From Globodera rostochiensis (Eukaryota; Nematoda; Chromadorea; Rhabditida; Heteroderidae), in the NCBI GenBank assembly GCA_018350325.1, contig JAEVLN010000017.1, forward strand, positions 1,450,666 to 1,514,665: DNA of 64,000 nt, read 5' to 3'. Made by a program: the position numbers and the translations under genes. Of the stretch, positions 25,101 to 35,539 are shown in pieces (the stretch's first letter is position 1; the number at the start of each line of letters is the position of its first letter). A model generated the notes under the pieces. That model made no database searches. It had not been told where the DNA came from and worked only from the letters and a program-made list of their open reading frames with translations.

Positions 25101-28100
25101 ATGAGGCCAGTTTTTGGACGAGCCAATGCTGGTGAAATTTTGATTTAAAATTAAAAAAGTAAAGTTTTTTTTTTATTTTTATTAAAAGTCTCTTAAACTT
25201 ATTGGAAAATAATCAAATTTAATGTGCCAAGGCTCGAAAATGAACAAATATTCCTTTCTTTTTCTTTCAGGGGGAATAATGCGAAAATCAAAAAGTTTAT
25301 GCTGAAGAAGGATTTGCACAACATAACGCAATTGGAAGATTATTACATCCAACGATTGCAGGCGATTGTTAAGCAACTTTTTGCTGAACGACCGGCGGAC
25401 GAACAGCCGAGGAAAATGATTTTTTGGCAGGAAGTGTTCGACAACAACAAACCGGTGATTGATTTACACCCGAAATGTTAAGGAAATTAGCAGTTTTTTA
25501 AATTAAAATATTCTTTTTGCAATAATAAACATAAACATTTACCTATTTTTTATTTATTTTTTGATATACTATATAAATTGATTTTGTTGGCAGGACCCTT
25601 CGAATACGATTGTGCATAATTGGTATTCAAAAACGACCGAAGAGCGATATCGGGACACAAAACGTGCGGTTGAGCGCGGCTTTGACGTGTTGGTCTCCTC
25701 TTGCTGGTTGGTCGCTTTTATTTTTAATATTTTTTAATAATTAGAATTTAAATTAAAATGAAAATTGATTAGCCTGAAATGTTTCATGAATGATGCCAAA
25801 AGGATATGTATAAAGCTTAAAAATCAAAATGCAATGCTTCCATAAAGTTCTTTTTCTTACAACCAAAATAAAATAATCAATAAAAAAATTTAAATTGTAA
25901 AATTTTAAAAAATTAAATGAAATTATTGTGCTAAAATGACTTTTTGTTGTAAAAATTGAGCTGAATTTTTGAATTCCCCCACCCCTCCCCCAGTTTTTAA
26001 TCCCCCCCCCCCCCTCCCCAGGTACCTAAACTACATAAGTTATGGGCCCGATTGGCGTGCTGGCACTGGCGCGGCCAAACAAATTTACTATTGCGACCCG
26101 CGCGGCTTTGAGGGCACTTACGAGGAGAAGCAGCGAGTGATTGGCGGCATTGCGACAATGTGGGGCGAATACATTGACGGGAGCAATGTGGAGTCCAGTA
26201 CATGGTAAACAAATGGTGAAGGGAGGGGGCGGTCATTATTCCTCTGAATGGCAAGTACACAGCAGTGTTTTCCTGTTCCAGCTTGGCCTGCTCTGTTCCT
26301 GTTCCTGTTCTATTCTAGAATTTAAAACAGCACAGGAACAGGAACAGATTCAAAATCCTTGGAACAGGAACAGAACAGGCCAAGCTAGAACAGGGTAAAA
26401 ATTGAAGAATTGAACTTGATTGAGTAATATATTTGAAATTTTCCAGTTTTTCATTATGATCTCACGTGGCGCAGGGTAAAATATCAACTCGTTCCCCACC
26501 AACTCGTACCCCATCAACTCGTTCCCCATCATCAACTCGTTCCCTTTTTATCAACTCGTTCCCTTTTTATCAACTCGTTCCCCTTAATAAAAATGACAGA
26601 AAACCTCAAAAAATCTTACAAAATTCGTGCGTAGAGCGTATCCGAGCTCCGTGAGTACACGTATGTCGAACCCCTACCCCGGATTCGAATTTTTTTTTAA
26701 AAGTCGTTTAAAAGGTTCAAAATGCATGTTAGGACGAACGGAAGATCGAACGAATATGCTTTTGAACAATTTTGTTATAAAAAAATCGTTTTTGAAAAAA
26801 AAATTTTTTCAAAAATTGTTCGAATCCGGGGTAGGGGTTTGCAATTGGTCGAGATAGAGGTCAGGTTCGAATTCTAGGCCCTCGAATACTCCCCGAAAAT
26901 TTTTTTATCGACTTTTGAATTTTTTTTTTTTTTTTTCAAGGGGAACGAGTTGATGATGGGGAACGAGTTGATGGGGTACGAGTTCGTGGGGAACGAGTTG
27001 ATCCCCGTTCGTGGCGCAGTGGTTAAACTGAGTGACGTGATTCATTTTTGTCTAAGGTTCAACTTTCTCTAGTGAAAATCTTTTTTATTCTTTTTATTTA
27101 ATTTTTTTTCGTAGTGGGTTCGAACTTCTAACCTCCGACTGTGTAAATGATTTTTTTTTTCTCTCTTTTTATGAACTTTGATGGTAATTTTTTTGATTTT
27201 TATTTTTATTTTTTGAAGGCATAGATATTATTTATTTTTTTCTTTAAATTGAGAAAAAATCATAAAGGGGGGGGGGCTTTTTGTTTTCTAACTTTTAAAA
27301 GTAAAGACCTTATTTAAAAAACTCTCAAAATCCAAAATCTTCAATCAAAATTGGGTCGTCTCCGACCCTCGATATGACCAACTCCGACCTCCCCGATTTT
27401 CCCGCCCCAAGGAGTCCGGAGCAAACCTATTTTGAACCTAAATTAAAAAAATTTTGGTAAAATTCTCGAATTTTGGGAGTCAATCCTCGAGTCTCGGGGG
27501 AGCTCTTGGTAAAGTTAGGTCTCGAGCATTAATAGGAAGTGATTGAACACTTTGTCCAATGCATCATCAATTAAAATTTCAGACTAAATTTCACTCGGAA
27601 AATTTTGATTTGGAACAGTCTAAGAACAGTTTACACTGTTCTGTTCCTGTTCTGTTCTCGAGGTCGGAACAGAACAGGAACAGAACAGATAAGCTGTTCT
27701 AAAATTTGAGAACAGAACAGGAACAGGTTCAAAATCCTTGGAACAGGAAAACACTGTTACACAGTAGGCATTTCGGTAAATTGCTTCAAAAACTAAATTT
27801 TACAAATCTAACTTTTTATATACAAAAAAAAAATACATTTGTGAAAAATTCGGCTTGCGGCATTTTTGCGGAAACGGGGAAACACGGGATTCCCGTCCCT
27901 CAACTTCCCGCAATTTTCATTTTACCGGAGACACATTCTTCATAAAAACTGAATTATTTTCAAGAATTTGGATTTTAAAAATAATACAAATTTTAGATGG
28001 CGAAAATTTCCTAAATCCAAAATTACAGGCCCCGGGCTTCTGCAGTTGCTGAACGCCTTTGGAGTCCGCCTGAGCAGACGAGAGTTGCTGACGAGGCTTG

Positions 28101-28212
28101 GCCACGGCTGCAGGAGCACAGATGCCGGATGGTCGCCCGGGGCTACCACGCTGAGCCGGTTAACGGACCGGACTATTGCCAGACGGAGTTGGACGAGCCG
28201 ATGCAAATGTGA
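22196..28212 (+). CDS. Secreted beta-N-acetylhexosaminidase (GH20)
   Basis: The start at 22196 gives signal peptide [20 protein letters not shown]. Later exons follow GH20 order: [10 protein letters not shown] (22597-22744), [19 protein letters not shown] (about 22990-23109), a stretch with [15 protein letters not shown] (23243-23360), [19 protein letters not shown] (23422-23535), [14 protein letters not shown] (23576-23625), [10 protein letters not shown] and a stretch ending VIPEFDTPG (24103-24308). The exon at about 24920-25132 has HLGGDE, the catalytic Asp-Glu pair. Then come FWQEVF (25271-25480), [11 protein letters not shown] (25595-25705), [14 protein letters not shown] (26022-26205), and the last exon from 28030 with [13 protein letters not shown], stop at 28212. 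The family removes terminal GlcNAc/GalNAc from glycans or chitin fragments, in lysosome or outside the cell. All hallmarks are present and phases checked at several joins agree. Introns before the DME|SFP join and before the last exon hold transposons. Confidence 0.92.
23664..23890. mobile_element. MITE with CCGGTCCGAAAACAGACCGG-type inverted ends
   Basis: Left end aaccggtccgaaaacagacc and right end ccccggtttggattcgggt are imperfect inverted repeats around about 225 bases inside a hexosaminidase intron. A second member lies at 59671-59823 with the same end motif and the inner phrase (t)aacttttt/agttattgccccgg. Confidence 0.65.
26263..27756. mobile_element. Composite hAT-like element in the last hexosaminidase intron
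   Basis: Ends CAGTGTTTTCCTGTTCCA and TTGGAACAGGAAAACACTG are inverted. The flanks GTACACAG (26255-26262) and TTACACAG (27757-27764) form an 8-bp duplication with one mismatch. Both ends are rich in aggaacagaacag phrases. The middle holds other repeats: a nested element, a tRNA-like stretch and a gtctcgag relic near 27490. No transposase frame is visible. Confidence 0.75.
26475..27008. mobile_element. Nested fold-back element with CAACTCGTTCCCC repeats
   Basis: Left half repeats caactcgttcccc, right half repeats ggggaacgagttg. The host sequence CGTGGCGCAG occurs directly on both sides (about 26465-26474 and 27009-27018), a 10-base duplication. The right-hand copy continues tggttaaactgag with a tRNA A-box look, so the element seems to have landed in a tRNA-derived repeat. 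Confidence 0.6.
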
Positions 28213-29267
28213 GAGGAGGATATAAACCTTATGCATTTCTGACTAATTTTGTATGCATTTAATGAACAAACGATTAAAATCATTTTTAAGTGATTGATGA
28301 TCTGGCTTTTTATTGACAATATTATATTTTACAAATTTAGCCGTCTTATTTTTTCCCTTTTTAAATTTTATATTTTTGCGAGAAAAGGTTTTATTAAACG
28401 CGGAGAACACTAAAAATTTGCGCTAATAACTCGTTTGGTTTTCTTATTTGTTCTATTGAATTAGAACAAAGTTAATAAAATATTAGTGAATAATTTCACA
28501 AAATGGAAATAGGCAGGAGGAAGGTCTTTTCCGAACTGCTAAACGTTCCTGGAACGCAGTTGGCGGGACGCAGTTGGCCCGCTTCGCCAAATGAAAGCTC
28601 TCGACGAGAATTGAAATATTATCATTTTTGTGTTTGAACCCAATGCCTTCCGATTAAGCTCATAATTCACTTTCGAGTTCCCTAATTGTTACACAAATAT
28701 TAATTGATTCTGAGGGGTTTCGGCGGCACCGATAGGCGCCGCCGTTAAAAAAATTTGAAATTTTAAGTATTGTTAAATTTTTCAAACATTTCGCCAAGAA
28801 ATTTTGCGGGAACGGGAAAAATGCTAAAATAAAAACTGCGGGAACGTGAACGGGAATTTCAAAAATTGCGGGACAGGAATCTTGCGCGGGACTCCCATGT
28901 TTTTCTCGCTCCCGCAAAAAAATACCGCTCAGCAAAAAAGAGCGGGAACGGGAGCAGGAATCCCGCACTTTTCCCGCGGGAATTCCGTTCCCGCCGGGCT
29001 CTATTTCCGATACGAGCCCTGCCCTAATCTCATGTATTAATCTGTCTCATTTTCAGATTTGACAATTTCTGCTTGTTGGATGTATTGATTTTGATCAATT
29101 TGTCACAAATTTGTCTACATAAAGGTACTTTTGCGGAAATCGAGAGGAAACGACCGAAGAGTAAAAAAAAGAGAATAAAACGAAGTGAAAATACTATATT
29201 TTTGATTGTTTTTTTTTATTAATGCCCTTTTTCGGAACGTCAATTAATTCGAAAAGGAACTAATGAA
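28213..29267. other. Intergenic repeats
   Basis: 28390-28530 is related to 15800-15960 and to 36400. The GGCGCC motif occurs at 28725. 28800-29010 is a palindrome-like stretch of gcgggaacggg/cccgcgggaattcccg phrases. A short open stretch at 29057-29160 (reads FDNFCLLDVLILINL) could be an exon but nothing joins it. Confidence 0.55.
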
Positions 29268-31141
29268 TAGAGACCGGCCAGAAGGGTCGGTCGGTACTTT
29301 TCGGTAAAGTACCGAAAAAGTACCGGTACCGAAAAGTACCGAAAAAGTCCAAAAAGGTTCGGTCGGTACTTTTCGGTAAAGTACCGAAAAAGTCCAAAAA
29401 AGTTCGGTCGGATCTTTTCGGTAAAGTACCGAAAAAGTCCAAAAAGGTTCGGTCGGATCTTTTCGGTAAAGTACCGAAAAAGTACCGGTACCGAAAAGTA
29501 CCGAAAAAGTACCGGTACCGAAAAGTACCGAAAAAAATTGTCGGTACTTTTTCGGTTTTCGGTACCAAAATTTTTTATAATTAACTTTTCAACAAAAAAT
29601 CGTTTATTTTGGAAATCTTGGCTTTCTTATATTAATAATTGAGTATTGGGAGATTGCGGTTCAAAAAAATCAGCATTTCGACCTGTTCCTGCTCTGTGGC
29701 AAGAAGGCTTAGGTCCCGAGACCGAGACCGACAAAAATTTTTCATCCCGAGCCTAACTCTTCGGTGAAAGTCGGAGAGCTTAGAGTCATAGGGCGATTCT
29801 GTAGAGAATTGGGCTATTCACCCCTTATGACGGTTTTTTGCAGAAAATTTTTTCCAAGCCCTCAGGGATTTTTATCCAAAATGAGCCCAATTTTCAGTGC
29901 ATTTTGAGGTTTCCGGATCTCTATGAAGGAGGTGTCGGATCAAGTTAGTGCATTTTTTGATCAGTATCCAAAGTTATGTAACTGTACTGAAAAAAAATTT
30001 GAATGCGTTAAATAAGGTTTTCAAAAAACGCATAAACTTTTTTCCGCGCATAACACTGGGTATGCATCAGGGATGGGCGCCGACGCCCTCAAAAAATTTC
30101 GGAACTCGCAAATCGGAATTCCGAGGCCTAAAAATTTTTCGGAAATCGGAATTCCGCCCATCCCTGGTATGCATGCTTTTGGGTGGGTAATGTGAAAGGG
30201 AGGTTACCAATCAATAAAAGGCTATGAACTTTTATCGATTATAGATATTACTTCATTTTCATAAACGAAATCGTTTTGCTAGCATTAGCCGTTTTTGAGT
30301 AAATACAATACAAAAATTTAATAATTTTATATTGGCGCATAAACTTTTTTCCGGTACTATATTTGTCAAGGAATTTTCAAAAATTCAATTTGTTTTGAAA
30401 ACTTCTGCTGGGGGCGGGGAGGTGGGAGTCGGCGGTGCCGATAGGCGCCGCCGAGAAAAATTCAAATTTTTGACTCAATTTGTTAAGATTCGACCAAAAT
30501 TTTAAAAATACGGTATTTTTGGGAATGGAGGAATCAAAACCGAGAATTATCGGTGCGAGACCGAGACTCTCGAACAGCTCTAGCCGAAGGCGTCGCCGAG
30601 AGAACAAAATGAAAATTCTTACCATTTTATTAAGAAAACTTGTCCAATTTCGATAACTAAAATGGTGAAAAAAAGTAATTCTTTATGTAAATATTAGAGG
30701 TTTTGAATCGGTTAAAATTTTTGAAAATTAATTTGCTAGTAACTTTCGACAAAAAAATTGAGAAATTCCTAAATTACCTTCAAAAAAATCTTAAATACAT
30801 AAAAGATATTGTTTTTCTTTCGAGGACTCGAACCTCAGACGATAAGGTCTTTTGGTTAAGAGCCACGTAATATTTCGAATAACTGTTGAAAAATTCAAAT
30901 ATATTACCAATTTTTCCATTCGGTACTTTTTTCGGTACTCAAATTTTGTTCGGTCGGTACCTTCGGTACTCAGATTTTTTCGGTCGGTACTTTTCGGTAA
31001 AGTACCGAAAAAGTACCGGTACCGAAAACCATCGGTACTTTCCGAAAAGGTTCGGTCGGTACTATTCGGTAAAGTACCGATGCCTGAGTACCGAAAAGTA
31101 CCGAAAAAGCGTCGGTACTTTCCCGTACCGTCCGATCTCTA
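29268..31141. mobile_element. Non-autonomous hAT-like element, GTACCGAAAA-repeat ends
   Basis: Ends TAGAGACCGG and CCGATCTCTA are flanked by a perfect 8-bp duplication CTAATGAA (29260-29267 and 31142-31149). About 300 bases at each end are repeats of cggtactttt/aaaagtaccg. The 1.2-kb middle carries unrelated repeat sequence, including a GGCGCC motif at 30430 and a B-box-like ggttcgagtcc on the minus strand near 30823. No transposase is visible. Confidence 0.85.
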
Positions 31142-31169
31142 CTAATGAATGTCTAATATTTGTAAGTTT

Positions 31170-31371
31170 TAAACGCGCGCGCAAAGAGGCGGCAGCGATG
31201 GCACAACTGCCGCAGCACAACGGCAACGACGACGATGGAGGAGAGGCAATTGCAGCAGAAGAAGAAGAAGAAGCTGTTATGGCACAGGTTTTGGCCATTC
31301 TTTCAGCGGGGCAATTGGGGGGGGGGATGGATTTGATGCTCACGGAAATTATATCCAATTTGAAAGTTTAA
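31170..31371 (+). CDS. Possible acidic exon, unknown protein
   Basis: An open stretch reads RARKEAAAMAQLPQHNGN, then acidic EAIAAEEEEEAVMAQVLAIL, and ends EIISNLKV at a stop. Composition is GC-rich and protein-like compared with its surroundings. It begins just past the element that ends at 31141. No splice partner was found; it could belong to the same former gene as the Fic exon at 31683 but nothing shows this. Confidence 0.3.
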
Positions 31372-31682
31372 CGATCCCTAACCCCCCCCCCCCCCCATCT
31401 AAACAAAAATTTGCTGATATTTTCAATTGTTTGACCCAATTTTGCTCCCAAAAAAACGGAATTTGCCGTAACGGCACATCGCAAATTAGTGTGAACAAAA
31501 AATATTAAAAATAAGGAGAAATTAATTAAGCCAAAAAGTGGCAACAAAATATTTTTATTAATATTTTGCACATTAGAGCTAATTGAATCGAATCATAAAA
31601 TATAATTCAAATTGTGCTAGTCAAATTAATTTATAAATTAATCTTAATTTTAAACGTTATCAATAAACTACTATATTAGGTT

Positions 31683-31893
31683 GCCATCCACCCGTTCGTG
31701 GATGGCAACGGGCGCGTGGGAAGACTTTGTTGAATTTGGTGCTGAATCGTCGCGGACTGGGCCCCGTTCTCTTAGGCGAAGAAAGCCGCGACCTTTATTA
31801 CGTCGGCATGGAGGGCGGAGATATGCAACCGCTAATTTCCCAGATCACTTTTTTGATCGGAAATGCCACAGAAGAGAAATGAACACTGCCCCT
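31683..31893 (+). pseudogene. Fic-domain C-terminal exon with a one-base frameshift
   Basis: One frame reads AIHPFVDGNGRVGRL, a full match to the Fic signature HPFx(D/E)GNGR, whose His is catalytic and whose rest binds ATP phosphates. The next frame continues LLNLVLNRRGLGPVLLGEES, then DLYYVGMEGGDMQPLI and ends GNATEEK with a stop at about 31880. The two halves join if one T is restored in the cttt run near 31723. Fic enzymes transfer AMP to Ser/Thr/Tyr of target proteins; the tail resembles the animal FICD arrangement. No upstream Fic exons (helical bundle, inhibitory motif) were found, so this is probably a decaying gene or an assembly slip. Confidence 0.7.
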
Positions 31894-32247
31894 ATTCGCA
31901 GCCAAAAAATTTCCCCTGCTTTTTTGTTGCTTTATGTGTCAATTTTCTTTATTTAAAAAAAATTTATCGAACGAAAAAATGAGCAGCATGAGACATTTTA
32001 TTGATACAAAAAAAAATTTATAACAAAAATAATGCGTGAATTCAAAAATGACACCCAATTATTAAAATTCCTTGCCAGAAGCATTGCCCGTTGCCGCTGT
32101 AGTCGTTGTTTTACTGCTTGAACTTGTCGTCGGTGCAGCGTCTGATAGCAGTGATGATGCAGCACCAATTGTTTCCTACGAACGAGAAAATGGGCCTTAC
32201 ACTTTATTAATACAAAAATTATACAAGAAATATACGACAAAAATTCG

Positions 32248-32757
32248 CTGCGCCACGAAACACCCAAGCCACGAAATACCCAGCCACGAAATACCCAATC
32301 AGCCAAAAACCACGAAATACCCAAAAAAAAAATAAAATTTTTTTAAAAGTCGATAAAAATTTTTATTAGGGGTATACAGGGGCGTAGAATCTGAATCTGA
32401 CCTCCATTTATACCAATTCCGAACCCCGAACCCGGGTTCGAACATTTTTTCGAAAAATCAAAAATAGTTTTCTAGGGGCTTTCTGGGCCGTAGAAGCCGA
32501 ATCTGACATCCATTTCGTCCAATTCTGAATCCCGGACCCGAATTGAGACTAAAGCTGATTTTTGATTTTTCGAAAAAATGTTCGAACCCGGGTTCGGGAA
32601 TCGGAATTGGTCTAAATGGAGGTCAGATTCGGATTCTACGCCCTTGTATACCCCTAATAAAAATTTTTTATCGACTTTTAAAAGAATTTTATTTTTTTTG
32701 GGTATTTCGTGGTTTTTGGCTGATTGGGTATTTCGTGGCTTGGGTGTTTCGTTGGCG
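32248..32757. repeat. Large fold-back (inverted repeat) element
   Basis: The left arm runs cacgaaacaccc, gccacgaaatacccag, then aagtcgataaaaatttttat and ggggtatac; the right arm is its inverse, ending gggtatttcgtggcttgggt. Arms are about 250 bases with a very short centre. Inner parts carry the dispersed ctgaatctgacctccat/attctacgcc phrases. Confidence 0.8.
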
Positions 32758-33260
32758 CGCCCAAAATTATGCGTATTGCCATAGGTTTGTTTATTTCGGA
32801 CTTAAAGTGAATTCATAAAAATTTTATTGGGTCTTAAACATTGATGATTATTTCTTGACAAAAAAATGACCCCACTAAAAATTTTTTTTTGAAAAGTTGA
32901 TCTGCTGCGCGGAACAGGTACGTCCACAACCACCCGCTGCTGTTCACCGCAGGCGTTGTCAAGCAGAATTGGTCCTCAAAATCAAAATAATTTTTTTCAA
33001 AAAATATTTTGTTGATTCAGTCCTTGCAGCACGCAAAATTAACAAAATAAATCCACACAAAAAGTCGCTGTTGCCCATATACCAAAACAGATGTCTGGTA
33101 CTGTCAACAGCAAATTCTGTTCTTGTTCATGTCGTTGATGATGCTGACAAATAGAGACCGGACCAAATACAAATATTTGTACAAATAGTAAACCAAATAT
33201 TTTGTCCAAAATTTGTTTAGTCAAATTTTCGGAAAACCAAATATTACCAAATACCAAATA

Positions 33261-33607
33261 CTAGGTCGTTTCATAAAAAGGGCGCTTTTTTGAAATAATT
33301 TCTTTTTTTACGAAAATTGGAAAATAACAATCTGACATCCCCCCGAGCGCAGCGTTGACATTTCGCGCCGCCTGAGCCGCTCTTTGACCATTTTGGACTG
33401 GATGTGTAAAAGGGTGCGCGCGTTTTCCTTGTCTTCGGCCATTCTCTGGGACCAAACTTCTGTTAACATTGAGTGAACATGACAAATTTGGTATTAAAAT
33501 GTTAAGAACATTCAGGCGAACAAAATACGTTAAGAAATAGTTGACTTTTTATTACAAAACAAAAAAAATTATTTCAAAAAAACGCCCTTTTTTATGAAAC
33601 GACCTAG
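33261..33607. mobile_element. Mariner/Tc1-like MITE or deleted copy
   Basis: Ends CTAGGTCGTTTCATAAAAAG and its inverse, ttatgaaacgacctag, are flanked by TA on both sides (33259 and 33608), the target duplication of Tc1/mariner elements. About 350 bases long. The interior has a short GC-richer stretch (33340-33480) that could be a transposase remnant, but no intact frame. Confidence 0.8.
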
Positions 33608-33850
33608 TATTTGGACCAAATAATCCCCCCATTAATTTTCTGCAAAATCCCAGAATTATGAGCAATCAATCATTAATTACTCCACTAATTCGCTGGGCCC
33701 TCCCGGATTCACCGCGTTGGTAAATAATTTTGAAGCAATTTTTCTTAACAAAAATCGTTAAAATCTTCAAATAAAATTTCGCGGCGGTTTCGCGTCTGTT
33801 TGATCAACCCATGTGCAAAGGGTAATTATAAATAACACCGATCAGACGAC

Positions 33851-34199
33851 CAGGGCTCTCAAAATGCCCCCATTTAGTGGCAAATGCCACTATTTTTGCC
33901 ACATTTTTACACTTGCCACTATTTTGCCACCTTTTTGAATTTTCTGAAATTTTTCTTATTTTTTAAGTAAAAAAATGAGGAATTCCGAAAAAAGTGCTCT
34001 TTGATTCGTACAATTTGAAGTTAAAATATTCAAAATTTTTCTCGGCGGCGCCTATCGGCACGCCGGCCACTACCTGCCTTTAAAATTTTTTGAAAATTCT
34101 TTAAAAAATATGCTACTATTTTGGCCACTCGATGCCATTAAAATGCCACTATTTTGGAGCCGGTTGCCATATTTTGTCGCAGATGAGTTGAGAGCCCTG
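33851..34199. mobile_element. hAT-like MITE with TGCCACTATTTT repeats
   Basis: Ends CAGGGCTCTCAA and TTGAGAGCCCTG are perfect inverts. Flanks CAGACGAC (33843-33850) and CAGAAGAC (34200-34207) match at 7 of 8 bases. The interior repeats gccactattttg on both strands and holds a GGCGCC motif near 34045. Confidence 0.8.
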
Positions 34200-34397
34200 C
34201 AGAAGACGGAGGGGTTGAGTGATCGGAACGTTGCGATAGAATCTCGACGTTTCTTTATCGATGTGATTCGTTGGCGTTTTTGTATTAGGCAATCAATATG
34301 ACACAACAAATAAATATTACAATATGTTTTGGTACAAAAATGGGAAGTGACAACAAAAGATGAAATGAAATGCGAAGAATGGCCAAACGGGTGGGCT

Positions 34398-35157
34398 TTA
34401 TGGACTTGGATAGATGTGACAATCAAAAGGTGCAAAAGAATGTTCATGTTCAAAATTCGGTTGATGTACAGTTGAAGCTTGTTTAGACTCGTCCATGGCA
34501 GCAGGTCCATGCCTAATACCCAAGTCCAGCATATTTTTCAACCGTTCTCCATGCAGATTTCGTTCCAAAAATGCTTCACGAAGAAGCTCATCATCGATTT
34601 TTCTATAACAATTAATTCATGAAAGTATAAGAATTAAAATTAAATAGTGAAAAATTTAAAAAATTACATTTAAAAAGTCCCAAGAAATTTTATAAATAAA
34701 TTTATTCAATTAACCATTGTCGTCTGTGGCGATGTTGAAACGCCAAAATGAACACCAATTTGATTAACATTTCCAAAATTGTAACTAAATTTGTTTTATT
34801 AGAATATGAGTGAGGCTTGAAGCATGCGATTAGCCCCCCTTTACGCAATTCCATTTAATTAAATGTGATTTTTCGAGTGCTCGAATTGTCCAGAAAATAG
34901 AACATTTATATATAAACATAATTCCGATTTGATCTTTCATACCCGCCATCACAAGGGCCAGCGTCTTGAGGCGGACGGACTTCGAGCCCGTAGGCATTGG
35001 CATTGTTCCAGGGATACGGCGGCATGCATTCTGTAACGCGTTGAATTTGATGTTTTCTTCGCATTCCGAGAGTATGTTTATTGCCACGGTCTAATGAATT
35101 CTAAACTCTTTGTTATTAAAAAAAATTCACGTTAATTCGTCGTCTTTTGTTGGTCAT
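34398..35157 (-). CDS. Small helix-loop-helix-like protein (possible bHLH factor)
   Basis: Exons 35157-35131, 35090-34943 and 34784-34702 fit in phase and give 85 residues: start MTNKRRRIN, then KFNALQNACRRIPG, a loop, and SKSVRLKTLALVMAG continuing VTILEMLIKL. Helix, loop with Pro/Gly, and second helix with an RLKTL.LA pattern resemble the helix-loop-helix fold. The usual Glu-Arg of the basic region is not clear, so DNA binding is doubtful. The last exon reads through a possible donor (CAATG|GTTAAT) and stops after QWLIE. A further coding-looking exon, 34602-34398 (KIDDELLREAFLERNLHGER, stop at 34398), is in matching phase, but the codon split across that intron would be TG|A, a stop. Either that exon is dead or a base differs in the living gene. 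Confidence 0.45.
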
Positions 35158-35539
35158 CCGAGAAGTGCAGCAACGGTGGACAATTGATCAAAATCACAAG
35201 CAAAAAGTCGTCATTTTGCACTCTCTATAAACAATATTTATTGTTGTTTTTTAATTTGATCATAAAAAGTTGATCGAATTTGTTGAACTTTTTAGTTTTG
35301 TTAAATTTTGGTTGTTTTCATAGATTCATTCTTTTTGTTTGAATCCAATTCAAAATATTAAGCAAATTAAGTAATGAAAGTGAAAGGCGATCATTTTAAT
35401 TTAAAATATTTAATTTGTGCATTTCGAATAAATATTTAACCATTTTCCGATGGAACAAAAAGATATGATCATTTTTTGCTCACAAAATTTTATGTAATGA
35501 GCAAAAACATTTCTGATTGGCGGTTTTGCTGAATTGGAT

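Noticed and set aside
29260..29568. Minus-strand frame with repeated GTFRYRYF
   Set aside because: It is a translation of the gtaccgaaaa repeats at the end of a mobile element.
30810..30870. A tRNA gene on the minus strand
   Set aside because: Only a 3' half with a good T arm (ggttcgagtcc) is present; the D arm is missing and it lies inside a mobile element.
32071..32186. A Ser/Thr-rich last exon on the minus strand (SDAAPTTSSSSKTTTTAA)
   Set aside because: The acceptor is plausible, but no upstream exon joins it convincingly and the area is full of repeats.
33660..33722. Short open stretch at 33660 (plus) and its inverse reading NAVNPGGPSELVE
   Set aside because: Too short, with a splice site on one side only, between two MITEs.
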